64,000 nt of DNA from Candidatus Poribacteria bacterium (GTDB lineage Bacteria > Poribacteria > WGA-4E > GCA-2687025), in NCBI GenBank assembly GCA_028818695.1, contig JAPPNK010000026.1:199164-263163 (forward strand), written 5' to 3'. Below the pieces are notes generated by a model that worked only from the letters and a program-made list of their open reading frames with translations, ran no database searches and had not been told where the DNA came from. A program made the translations under genes and the position numbers. Of this stretch, positions 8,847-17,050 are shown one piece after another (position 1 is the stretch's first letter; every line of letters starts with the position of its first letter).

Positions 8847-8856
8847 AGAGAAAACC

Positions 8857-9396
8857 ATGAACGACGACTCTTCCGACGACGGCAAAACAAAAGACCAGCC
8901 CGCGCTCGTCTCTGAAAGCAGGCCCGACCGGGCGCGCCGCCTCGCCCAGCGCGGACGCCGGCACCTAGAGCGGCATCAGCGCATCTCCCGCGACCTGCGC
9001 GACGGCCTCTTCGCGCTGCGCGACAAGAAGTTCACCCAAGCGCTGCAGCTTTTCAACAAGGCGGTCAAGGCAGACCCCGAACGCGGCGAATCGCACTACT
9101 ATCTCGGCCTCGCGCGTTTTATGATGAACGACTATGAGGCGGCGGCCGATGCGTTCCGAACCGCTATCGAGAACGGGCATGCGGGTCCGGACACGGCGCA
9201 GAGCCTAGGGGACGCGCTCATGCCGTTAGAGCAATACGAAGAGGCGGCGAAGGCGTACCAGAGCGCGCTGGCAGAGCGCCCCTCCGCCGAGCTGTACGGG
9301 CGTCTGGGACTGGCGCTTTCGGCGCTCGGCCGGCGGGACGAGGCAAAAAGCGCCGTCAAGGCGGCTATACAGATGCGCCTGGGCGGGAAGCGTTAA
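8857..9396 (+). CDS. TPR-repeat protein at the end of the rib operon
   Basis: The 179-residue protein has a charged N-terminal region of about 50 residues and then three to four tetratricopeptide repeats (DGLFALRDKKFTQALQLFNKAVKADPE; SHYYLGLARFMMNDYEAAADAFRTAIENG; SLGDALMPLEQYEEAAKAYQSALAERP; LYGRLGLALSALGRRDEAKSAVKAAI). There is no signal peptide or membrane helix, so it is a cytoplasmic scaffold of unknown partner. It begins 10 bp after ribH and is probably the last gene of the accA-rib transcript. No link to flavin metabolism is known. Confidence 0.8.
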   Translation: MNDDSSDDGKTKDQPALVSESRPDRARRLAQRGRRHLERHQRISRDLRDGLFALRDKKFTQALQLFNKAVKADPERGESHYYLGLARFMMNDYEAAADAFRTAIENGHAGPDTAQSLGDALMPLEQYEEAAKAYQSALAERPSAELYGRLGLALSALGRRDEAKSAVKAAIQMRLGGKR

Positions 9397-9472
9397 AGAA
9401 AGTCCGCCCTCTTTACCCTCCCCTCCCCCTCCCCATTCCCGCCCCTCTTTCTGCCATCCCCATCCTCATTCT

Positions 9473-9567
9473 GTCATTCCCGCGAAAGCGGGAATCCAGA
9501 GACCTCCCAGACAGCCGCCGCATTCCAAAACAGCTCTAAAATCAAAATCGTCTCCTATAAAACAGCC
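9473..9567. repeat. Family-1 MITE, right half
   Basis: Starting at the core palindrome CATTCCCGCGAAAGCGGG, the sequence follows the right half of the complete copy at 14859-15008, with a diverged right terminus (CTCCTATAAAACAGCC). The left terminus is absent. Confidence 0.7.
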
Positions 9568-9676
9568 AAAGCGCGTCGTCCGCTAAGAGCCGATATGCGC
9601 CCTTTTACATATGCGGCGCGCCAAGGTACGTTATGCTTATCTTCTTGAACAAGGACGGCATGCGGGTTGGAGGGCG

Positions 9677-11596
9677 ATGCGTTCAGAATCGGAGCGGCCG
9701 AGACACATCACCAAAAAAGCGGTTGCGGTCGGCTTGCTCATGGTCGTTGTCAACGCCTACTGGGTCGGCCTGGCGAGCGAGCTCTGGTACGCCGTTTATA
9801 CGCTCGTCTCCCCGTTCTCAAACGCCGTCTTTACGCTGGTCGTCCTGCTGGGTTTGAACGCGGGGCTGCGCAGGTTTGCCCCCCGCGCGGCGCTCACATC
9901 GGCGGAGCTGCTGCTGGTCTATGTGATGGTCACAATGGTCTCGACCATCTCCGGACACGCCATGATGGCGATCTTGACAGGCGCGCTTGCGCATCCGTTC
10001 TGGTTCGCTTCGCCTGAAAACCAGTACGCCCAGCTGTTCCACCGCTTCATTCCCGACTGGATGACCGTCCGAGACGCGGAGCTGCTGCGCGGCTACTTCG
10101 AGGGCGAGTCGAGCGTCCTGTCCATGGAGCTGCTCAGGGTGTGGACGGGACCTGTTCTCATCTGGTCGGGGTTTATCTTGGCGCTCTACGGGTCGCTTCT
10201 CGGCTTCAGCCTTCTTTTTCGAAAACAATGGTCGGAACGGGAGAAGCTCAGCTTCCCGCTAACGCAGCTGCCCCTGCAGATGACGACAAACGAAAACTTC
10301 TGGAAGACGCGCGGACTATGGGCGGGAATCGCGCTCGCCGGCTCTATCCGCCTCATCAACGGCGTCCATGACATCTTCCCCGCTTTCCCAGGCTTTCCCG
10401 CCAGCATCCGCGTTGACGGCTACTTCACGGAGCGCCCCTGGAACGCGATCGGCTACACCTCTCTCTCGTTCAACATGGCGATCGTCGGCCTCGCCTATTT
10501 CATGCCGTTGGATCTGGCGTTCTCTTGCTGGTTCTTTTTCTGGTTGACTCGGGCGGAGCGCGTCCTTGCGGCGGCGATGGGCTGGCAGAACCTGCATCTG
10601 AACGACAGGGCGGCGGGAGCATGGATCGGCATCGCGTTCATCGCGCTCTGGTCGGCAAGGCGGCATCTCGCGGAGGTCGCCCGGCACATCGCCGGAAAGG
10701 CGCGCGGACAGGACGCGAACGAACCGCTCTCCTACCGCGCGACCGCCGCGTTGACGCTGGGCTGTCTGGCGGTCGTGTTTCTCTTCTGCGCCGCGGCGGG
10801 AATGTCGCTCTGGGCTTTGGCGGTCTGGTATGCGCTCTTCTTCGCGTTTGCGCTCGCGCTGGGGCATGTGCGCGCCGGCTTAGGACCGCCGTACCATGAG
10901 GTGATCGGAATGAGTCCGCGGCAGATCATGACCGACCTGTTCGGCTCGCGCCGGCTGGGCGGACAGAACCTGACGGCGCTCTCCATGCTGTACGCCTTCA
11001 ACCGCTGCAACCGCTCGCATCCGATGCCGAACCAGGTGGAGTCGCTGCGCGTCGGCGAGCGGGGCGGCATACCAGGGCGCGCGCTTGTTTGGATGATGGT
11101 TGCCGCTATCGGCGTTGGCGCCGTCGCCACCTTTGCGTCCTATCTTCAGTTTGCGTATCAGCATGGCGCGCTGGCGAAGAGTCGGGGGCATTTTGGGCGT
11201 TTCGGATGGGAGGTGTACAACCCGCTGCAGCGGTTGATTCAGTCGCCGACAGACCCTGACCTGACGGCGGGCGCGTATATGGGGGGCGGATTTCTGTTTG
11301 TCGCGTTTCTGCATGCGATGCGGACGCAATTTTTATGGTGGCCGCTGCATGCGTCGGGGTATGTGCTGTCGGGGGCGTCATGGGGCGGGATGGTCTATTT
11401 TTGGTTCCCAGTGATGGCGAGCTGGTTTTTGAAGATGACGATTTTGAAGTTCAGCGGTTTGGCGGCGTATCGGCGCTGGCAGCCGTTTTTTCTCGGTTTA
11501 GTTTTGGGAGATTTCATCCCGCGCAGCGTGTTGAGCATTCTCAGCTTTGCGCTCAACCTGTATATGCCGTCCTCTGGGGCGGGGCATACGTTATAG
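9677..11596 (+). CDS. Large multi-pass membrane protein, DUF6785/DUF6784-like
   Basis: The 639-residue protein has about 12 hydrophobic helices spread along its length (for example AVGLLMVVVNAYWVGL, LLLVYVMVTMVSTISGHAMM, AALTLGCLAVVFLFCAAAG, FFLGLVLGDFIPRSVLSILSFAL). Conserved-looking loops include FRKQWSEREKLSFPLTQLPLQM, GYFTERPWNAIGY and LGPPYHEVIGMSP. The layout matches a transporter-like family often annotated as DUF6785, frequent in Planctomycetes and Poribacteria; no function is established. An in-frame ATG exists at 9611, but 9677 is preferred because GGAGGG precedes it, although only a few bases away, and because family members have only 10-20 residues before the first helix. It stands alone after the rib operon. 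Confidence 0.7.
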   Translation: MRSESERPRHITKKAVAVGLLMVVVNAYWVGLASELWYAVYTLVSPFSNAVFTLVVLLGLNAGLRRFAPRAALTSAELLLVYVMVTMVSTISGHAMMAILTGALAHPFWFASPENQYAQLFHRFIPDWMTVRDAELLRGYFEGESSVLSMELLRVWTGPVLIWSGFILALYGSLLGFSLLFRKQWSEREKLSFPLTQLPLQMTTNENFWKTRGLWAGIALAGSIRLINGVHDIFPAFPGFPASIRVDGYFTERPWNAIGYTSLSFNMAIVGLAYFMPLDLAFSCWFFFWLTRAERVLAAAMGWQNLHLNDRAAGAWIGIAFIALWSARRHLAEVARHIAGKARGQDANEPLSYRATAALTLGCLAVVFLFCAAAGMSLWALAVWYALFFAFALALGHVRAGLGPPYHEVIGMSPRQIMTDLFGSRRLGGQNLTALSMLYAFNRCNRSHPMPNQVESLRVGERGGIPGRALVWMMVAAIGVGAVATFASYLQFAYQHGALAKSRGHFGRFGWEVYNPLQRLIQSPTDPDLTAGAYMGGGFLFVAFLHAMRTQFLWWPLHASGYVLSGASWGGMVYFWFPVMASWFLKMTILKFSGLAAYRRWQPFFLGLVLGDFIPRSVLSILSFALNLYMPSSGAGHTL

Positions 11597-11747
11597 GGGA
11601 ATGGGAAGCGGGAATCCAGAGTCCCTGAACAAAAGACGAACATATACGCATCGCTTGCCAAAATGCCGACAGATCGGCGCGCTTGGAAAAGTCGGCGCAT
11701 AACGCTAACGTGTATGCATCACAATCGCATAACGTTATAGGTTGGGC

Positions 11748-12674
11748 ATGATGAAACGACGTAGTATTCTGGCGGGGGCGTTGATAGGTACTTTGGCGGC
11801 GCTTGCATTGCTGTTGATTTGGCTGAGCGGCGATAAAGGCCCTGATAACGGAGTCAACAAAACCATCAGAGAATCGCAGCAGTCCGAGCGCGTGGATGCA
11901 ACTCCCGTTCAAGAGACGGAAGAAACTGAACAACAGGATTCACAGACAGAATCGTCGGAAATGACGTCTGAATCAATCAATACCGCCGTCGATACAGACA
12001 TCCCGTACGATTTCAGAACATGGGAAGACGCGCTGAATTACTATGCTGAACTGGTGGGCAAACAGTACGATATTGTCAAGACGACCATGACGCCGCCTTC
12101 GCCTCCTGAGGGCATTGATCCGGAACTGTATGCGCTGGGAGTAAAAGGATGGTTTCAATCAATGGCTGCCGCAATTGTTTTCGACCGTGTTTTTGTGAAT
12201 GGTGAGAACCCGCGCCTAGAAGCGGCGATGAAGCCTTTTCTAGGCGAGATGCCGTTGCATTCCTTCGCTCCTGACAATCTACTGATTCGGGCAGGGCGCA
12301 TTCCAGAGTCGGTCCTATACCAAGAAATAGAATTGCCGAACGGAGAAATATACAGCTTAAAACGCGGCAAATTTTTGGTTGTAAAATACCGCCGGGAGGG
12401 TACCCCCGCCAAAGAGCGTCTTCAGCGTATCGCTAAGCAAGAAGCTAGAGAACTGGATCTGTTGCAGCGCATGAGCGAAGGTCCTTCTGAGAGTGAAGCT
12501 TCGAAATTGAATAAAGAGCTGACGGAGGTTCAGCGAAACCTGGAGACGCTTCGGACGCCTATTTACGTCAATTGGACAATGCAGGTTGGAACGGGCAAGC
12601 CTGACCATCCGGATTATGAAGTGCTTGATCTTAACCTGGGTACGCTTCCTTCCACAAACGAAGTGGAGGAATGA
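11748..12674 (+). CDS. Membrane-anchored protein of unknown function
   Basis: The 308-residue protein starts MMKRRSILAGALIGTLAALALLLIWL, a signal anchor, followed by an acidic Glu/Gln/Ser/Thr-rich linker to about residue 85. A folded region follows (FRTWEDALNYYAELVGKQYDIV; YALGVKGWFQSMAAAIVF). Near the C-terminus there is a predicted coiled coil (ERLQRIAKQEARELDLLQRM ... LNKELTEVQRNLETLR). I do not recognise the family. Codon use is AT-richer than in neighbouring genes. Two ATGs lie at 11748 and 11751. The last codons overlap the next small gene (ATGA), so the two are probably translated together. Confidence 0.65.
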   Translation: MMKRRSILAGALIGTLAALALLLIWLSGDKGPDNGVNKTIRESQQSERVDATPVQETEETEQQDSQTESSEMTSESINTAVDTDIPYDFRTWEDALNYYAELVGKQYDIVKTTMTPPSPPEGIDPELYALGVKGWFQSMAAAIVFDRVFVNGENPRLEAAMKPFLGEMPLHSFAPDNLLIRAGRIPESVLYQEIELPNGEIYSLKRGKFLVVKYRREGTPAKERLQRIAKQEARELDLLQRMSEGPSESEASKLNKELTEVQRNLETLRTPIYVNWTMQVGTGKPDHPDYEVLDLNLGTLPSTNEVEE

Positions 12675-12907
12675 CATCCGACGCAGCCTTCAGACGATAT
12701 AGCGGCAACTCCATGGAAAATCATAACTTCCTTCTCATGAATGCGGAAGGGCAGGAAAGGGTAGGCCGCAGCGCTGCCTTCGCTGTCGCGCTTTTTCTTT
12801 CTGTGACGCTTATCGGATGGGAAGCCGCTGGACTAGCTGCTTTGTTTTTGTTTCGCATGGCGGCGATTCCGTTCGCAGTGTGGCTGATAGAGGCGGATCA
12901 GCTTTGA
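12671..12907 (+). CDS. Small membrane protein of 78 residues
   Basis: The start ATG overlaps the stop of the preceding gene and has GGAGG five bases upstream, strong signs of real, coupled translation. After about 30 polar residues come two hydrophobic helices (SAAFAVALFLSVTLIGW and AAGLAALFLFRMAAIPFAVWLI) separated by a very short turn. No homology is recognised. It may be a partner of the membrane-anchored protein encoded just before it. Confidence 0.55.
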   Translation: MTSDAAFRRYSGNSMENHNFLLMNAEGQERVGRSAAFAVALFLSVTLIGWEAAGLAALFLFRMAAIPFAVWLIEADQL

Positions 12908-12936
12908 AAAGTGAGCCGCTTGCGCCGCCGACGTCC

Positions 12937-12966
12937 TTGACAACGGCTCTCTTCTTGCTTTACACT
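12937..12966 (+). promoter_or_regulatory. Promoter of WD40 gene 1
   Basis: Perfect -35 TTGACA (12937-12942), an 18-bp spacer and -10 TACACT (12961-12966). The same TCCTTGACA...TTTACACT block stands before all three WD40 genes. Confidence 0.65.
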
Positions 12967-13012
12967 CATCCCCGAAGAGAACGCGCGTTTCAACCAGAAT
13001 GCATGCGCCAAC

Positions 13013-14863
13013 ATGACCAAAGAGAGCCGTCTCCGTTCCAACATTCTGCGCCTCGCCCTGTTTTTAGCTGCGCCGTTTGTTTTCGCCAACGCGCCCGCCC
13101 CGCCTGCCGTCACGCTCGCGGGGCATACCTACAGCCCTACCTCGATCGCGTATTCTCCGGACGGCAGCCGTCTCGTTTCTGCCGCCTGGGATGGGACGAT
13201 ACGGCTCTGGGACGCGCGGACAGGCGCCCCGCTTCGCTTGATTGATGGGCATTACGCCCGCATCTATTTCATCTCCTACGCGCCGGACGGACGTACCTTC
13301 GCCTCCGGCGGCTCCGATCTCGCCGTTCGCGTCTGGAACGCCGAAACAGGCGCCCTGCTCCATGCGCTTCCAGGGCATTCCAACACGATTCGATATGTAA
13401 CCTACTCCCTTGACGGCAAAACGATTGTCAGCGCGGGCAACGACAGCTCCATCCGCCTCTGGAACGCCGAGACAGGCGCTCATCTTCGGACGCTGAAAGG
13501 GCATACGGACGATGTGATCTGCGTCGCCTTTTCGCCGGACGGCAAGACGCTTATCAGCGGAAGCGCCGACAGCTCCATCCGCCTCTGGAACGCCGAGACA
13601 GGCGCTCATCTTCAGACGCTTGAAGGACATACGAACGAGGTGAGAACCGTCCAATACTCTCCCGACGGCAAGACGATCGCCAGCGGCGCCGAAGACAATT
13701 TCATCCGCCTCTGGGACGCCGAGACGGGCAAGCAGCTCCAAAGTATCGAGGGGCATACGCGCTACGTCTGCTATTTGAGATACGCGCCCGACGGCAGCTC
13801 CTTCACAACCGCCAGCGACGATCGGACGATCCGCGTCTGGGACGCCAAGACGGGAACCCTTGTGCGCACTTTGCGGGGGCATGGGAGTTTTGTGGTGTCG
13901 CTCGCCTTTTCGCCGGATGGCAAGACGCTTGCGTCCGCCAGCTTTGACGAAACGATCCGCTTCTGGGACGCCAAGACGGGGGCTGCTCTTCATATGATCG
14001 CCGCTCATGTGTCGGCGGATGTCCGCGCGGTCGCTTATTCGCCGGACGGCAAGACGCTCGCCACAGGCGCCGGGGACAAGACAGCGCGCCTCTGGGACGC
14101 CCAGACGGGGGCGCATCTTCGGACGCTGGAGGGTCTTTCTGAAGGGGTTTCTTCGGTCGCGTTTTCTCCAGACGGCAAGACGCTTGCCGCCGCCTCCGGC
14201 TTCGGCGTTCGGCTCTGGAACGCGCAGACGGGGGCGCATCTTCAGACGCTGCTTGGGCATCAGAGCGAGGTGAAGGACGTTGTCTTCTCGCCGGACGGCA
14301 AGCGGGTCGCCTCTGTTGGAATGGACGACACGGCGCGCCTCTGGGACGCCAAGACAGGCAGTCTGCTCAACACCCTGCGCGGACATGTCAGCTTTGTCTA
14401 TGCGGCAGCCTATTCGCCGGACGGCAAGACGCTTGCTACAGGCGGACTGGACAGGACAGTGCGGATCTGGGACGCCCAGACGGGGCAGCATTTAAAAACG
14501 CTTGGGAACAAAAAAGCGGTCGTTTACGACGTCGCGTTTTCTCCAGACGGAAAGACGCTCGCCTCGACAGCCGGCAGGGTTGTTCAGCTTTGGGATGTTC
14601 AAACGGGCGCGCCGCTGAAAACGCTCGGCGCCGGCGCTGAGAAGATGTACGCCGCGGCTTTTTCGCCGGACAGCAAGCTGCTCGCGTCAGCGGGAGAAGA
14701 GAGGGTTATACGAGTTTGGGATATAAAGACGGGCAAGGTTGTAGAGACGTTCTCGGCGGAGGGGGCGCCGATACGGTCGTTGGCGTTTTCTCCGGACGGC
14801 AAGAGCCTCGCCGCCGCCGACTCGAACTATAGTGGACGCATCTATCTCCTCGCCGCCCGGTAG
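13013..14863 (+). CDS. Exported WD40 protein 1 (14 repeats)
   Basis: The 616-residue protein has a signal peptide (LRLALFLAAPFVFANA) and then 14 WD40 repeats of about 42 residues from residue 35 to the end, enough for two seven-blade propellers. Each repeat shows GH...V..V.YSPDGKTLASG..D..IRLWD..TG. No kinase, NACHT or other effector domain is attached, so it is probably a periplasmic or extracellular binding scaffold. There is no clear Shine-Dalgarno site; the bases before ATG (TTCAACCAGAA...AAC) are conserved in the three paralogues. The C-terminus was altered by a MITE insertion: the stop codon TAG at 14861-14863 is supplied by the element's terminus, whereas the reconstructed original frame would end LAAQRP. 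Confidence 0.88.
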   Translation: MTKESRLRSNILRLALFLAAPFVFANAPAPPAVTLAGHTYSPTSIAYSPDGSRLVSAAWDGTIRLWDARTGAPLRLIDGHYARIYFISYAPDGRTFASGGSDLAVRVWNAETGALLHALPGHSNTIRYVTYSLDGKTIVSAGNDSSIRLWNAETGAHLRTLKGHTDDVICVAFSPDGKTLISGSADSSIRLWNAETGAHLQTLEGHTNEVRTVQYSPDGKTIASGAEDNFIRLWDAETGKQLQSIEGHTRYVCYLRYAPDGSSFTTASDDRTIRVWDAKTGTLVRTLRGHGSFVVSLAFSPDGKTLASASFDETIRFWDAKTGAALHMIAAHVSADVRAVAYSPDGKTLATGAGDKTARLWDAQTGAHLRTLEGLSEGVSSVAFSPDGKTLAAASGFGVRLWNAQTGAHLQTLLGHQSEVKDVVFSPDGKRVASVGMDDTARLWDAKTGSLLNTLRGHVSFVYAAAYSPDGKTLATGGLDRTVRIWDAQTGQHLKTLGNKKAVVYDVAFSPDGKTLASTAGRVVQLWDVQTGAPLKTLGAGAEKMYAAAFSPDSKLLASAGEERVIRVWDIKTGKVVETFSAEGAPIRSLAFSPDGKSLAAADSNYSGRIYLLAAR

Positions 14864-15008
14864 CCTCTACAGGCGATGATGTACGAAAATCCTGTTCAAA
14901 TCGGGCAGATCGCCATTCCCGCGAAAGCGGGAATCCAGAGTTCTCCCAGACAGCCCCGCATTCTAAAACAGCTCTTTAAAATCAAAATCATCGCCTATAG
15001 AGACTGCC
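14859..15008. mobile_element. Family-1 MITE, complete copy with 8-bp target duplication
   Basis: A 150-bp non-coding element with 22-bp terminal inverted repeats (14859-14880 and 14987-15008; 19 of 22 match). It is flanked by a perfect direct duplication CGCCGCCC (14851-14858 and 15009-15016). The core palindrome ATTCCCGCGAAAGCGGGAAT lies in the middle. Removing the element and one duplication restores a sequence matching the junction between WD40 genes 2 and 3. Confidence 0.88.
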
Positions 15009-15023
15009 CGCCGCCCAACGTCC

Positions 15024-15053
15024 TTGACAGCGGCTCTCTTCCTGCTTTACACT
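15024..15053 (+). promoter_or_regulatory. Promoter of WD40 gene 2
   Basis: -35 TTGACA (15024-15029), an 18-bp spacer and -10 TACACT (15048-15053), immediately after the right end of the MITE. It is nearly identical to the promoter of WD40 gene 1. Confidence 0.65.
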
Positions 15054-15100
15054 CATCGCGGAAGAGAGAGCGCGTGTTTCAACCAGAACGCATCCTTAAC

Positions 15101-16978
15101 ATGACTAAAATGAGCCGTATCCGCTTCAACTTTCTGCGCCTCGCCTTGCTGCTCGCCTCGCCGTTTTTGATTTACAGCGCGCTTGCCCAAGAGAACGCGC
15201 CTGTCCATCCGTCCATGACGCTCGCGGGGCATACGCATTTTATCGCGGCGGTCGCCTATTCTCCAGACGGCAGGACGCTCGCCAGCGGCGGATGGGACGG
15301 CAAAGTACGCTTCTGGGACGCCGAGACGGGCGGCCTTCTCCGTACGCTCAAGGGGCATCGAGGCTCCATCTACGGCATCGCCTTTTCGCCGGACGGCAAG
15401 ACGCTCGCCAGCGGCGGACGGGATATGAAGGTCCGTCTCTGGAACGTTCAGACAGGCGCCGCTCTCAAGACGCTCGAAGGGCATACGCATTTTGTTGGGC
15501 GCATGGCCTTTTCGCCGGACGGCAAGACGCTCGCCAGCGCAGGGAACGACGACACGATACGCCTTTGGGACGCGCAGACAGGCGCCCATCTTCAAACGCT
15601 CAAGGGGCATACGAGCGACATCTACGCGATCGCCTACTCGCCCGACGGCTCTACGATTGCCACAGGCGCCGACGACGACACGATCCGCCTCTGGGACGGC
15701 AAAACAGGCGCCCCGCTCCAGACGCTCCTTGGACATACGGCGAGGGTGCGAACCGTGTACTTTTCACCCGACAGCGCGACGCTCGCCAGCGGCGCCGAAG
15801 ACGACATGATCCGCCTCTGGGACGTCAAGACCGGCGCCCCGCTCAAAAAAATTGTCGGGCATCTGCATTATGTCACCGACGTCAAATACGCGCCCGACGG
15901 CAAAACCCTCGCGTCCGCCAGCGACGACCGAACGGTGCGCGTCTGGGACGTCAAGACCGGCGCCGCTTTGCGAACCTTGTCGGGGCATGAAAGCTATGTG
16001 GTGTCGGTCGCGTATTCGCCGGACGGGAAGCGTCTCGCGTCCGCCAGCAACGACAGCGCGATCCGTCTATGGGACGCCTCGACAGGGGCGCATCTACAAA
16101 CGCTTCTGGGGCATCGGTCCAAGGAGCTGCGCGCGGTCGCCTATTCGCCGGACGGCAAGACGCTCGCCACAGGCGGAAGCAGTCCGGCGGTTTGCGTTTG
16201 GGACGCCAAGACAGGGGCGTATCTTTGGAAGTTGGACGATCTGCCCAGCGCCCCGCGCGCCGTCGCTTATTCGCCGGACGGCAAGACGCTGGCGGTCGCA
16301 AGCAGCTTAGGCGTCTGGCTTTGGAACGCGCCGACGAAGGCGTATCTTCGACCTCTCATGGGGCATCAGGGCGAGGTGACAGACGTCGTCTTCTCGCCGG
16401 ACGGCAAGCGGATCGCCTCCGTCGGAATGGACGACACGGCGCGCCTCTGGGACATCAAGACAGGCGGTCTGCTCAACACTTTGCGCGGACATGTCAGCTT
16501 CGTCTATGCGGCAGCCTATTCGCCGGACGGCAAGCTGCTCGCCACAGGCGGACTGGACAGGACGGCGCGGATCTGGGACGCCCAGACGGGGCAGCATTTA
16601 AACACGCTTGGAGACAAAAAAGCGGTCGTTTACGACGTCGCGTTTTCTCCAGACGGCAAAACGCTCGCCTGGGCGGGCGGCGGCGGAGCTGTTCAACTCT
16701 GGGATGTTCAAACAGGGTCGCCGCTGAAGACGCTCAGCGCCGGCGCCGGGAAGATGTACGCCGCAGCCTTTTCGCCGGACAGCCGGCTGCTTGCGTCAGC
16801 GGGAGAAGAGAAGGTCATACGAGTTTGGGATATAAAGACCGGCAAGGTTGTAGAGACGTTCTCGGCGGAGGGGGCGCCGATACGGTCGTTGGCGTTTTCT
16901 CCGGACGGCAAAAGCCTCGCCGCCGCCGATGAAGACTATAGCGGACGCATCTATCTCCTCGCCGTCCAACGTCCTTGA
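15101..16978 (+). CDS. Exported WD40 protein 2 (14 repeats)
   Basis: The 625-residue protein begins MTKMSRIRFNFLRLALLLASPFLIYSALAQ, a signal peptide with an ALA-Q cleavage site, and carries 14 WD40 repeats. Repeats 8-14 are almost identical to those of protein 3 (for example PSAPRAVAYSPDGKTLAVAS and KKAVVYDVAFSPDGKTLAWAG), while repeats 1-7 are more varied. An open frame continues upstream through the MITE and promoter but is not used: the start at 15101 aligns exactly with the other two copies. The TGA stop (16976-16978) lies inside the -35 TTGACA of the next gene, so its end and the next promoter are interlocked. Confidence 0.88.
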   Translation: MTKMSRIRFNFLRLALLLASPFLIYSALAQENAPVHPSMTLAGHTHFIAAVAYSPDGRTLASGGWDGKVRFWDAETGGLLRTLKGHRGSIYGIAFSPDGKTLASGGRDMKVRLWNVQTGAALKTLEGHTHFVGRMAFSPDGKTLASAGNDDTIRLWDAQTGAHLQTLKGHTSDIYAIAYSPDGSTIATGADDDTIRLWDGKTGAPLQTLLGHTARVRTVYFSPDSATLASGAEDDMIRLWDVKTGAPLKKIVGHLHYVTDVKYAPDGKTLASASDDRTVRVWDVKTGAALRTLSGHESYVVSVAYSPDGKRLASASNDSAIRLWDASTGAHLQTLLGHRSKELRAVAYSPDGKTLATGGSSPAVCVWDAKTGAYLWKLDDLPSAPRAVAYSPDGKTLAVASSLGVWLWNAPTKAYLRPLMGHQGEVTDVVFSPDGKRIASVGMDDTARLWDIKTGGLLNTLRGHVSFVYAAAYSPDGKLLATGGLDRTARIWDAQTGQHLNTLGDKKAVVYDVAFSPDGKTLAWAGGGGAVQLWDVQTGSPLKTLSAGAGKMYAAAFSPDSRLLASAGEEKVIRVWDIKTGKVVETFSAEGAPIRSLAFSPDGKSLAAADEDYSGRIYLLAVQRP

Positions 16979-17003
16979 CAGCTCCCGCCTTCTCCTTTAC
17001 ACT
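16975..17003 (+). promoter_or_regulatory. Promoter of WD40 gene 3
   Basis: -35 TTGACA (16975-16980), a 17-bp spacer and -10 TACACT (16998-17003). The -35 overlaps the stop codon of WD40 gene 2. Confidence 0.6.
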
Positions 17004-17050
17004 CCTTGCAAAAGAGAAAGCGCGTGTTTCAACCAGAACGCATCCTTAAC

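Noticed and set aside
13064-14491. A 475-codon open frame antisense to WD40 gene 1
   Set aside because: Its repeats are only the reverse reading of the WD40 repeats; no start signal is present.
14876-15100. N-terminal extension of WD40 protein 2 through the MITE and promoter
   Set aside because: The frame is open by chance; the start at 15101 aligns with both paralogues and the extension has no homologue.
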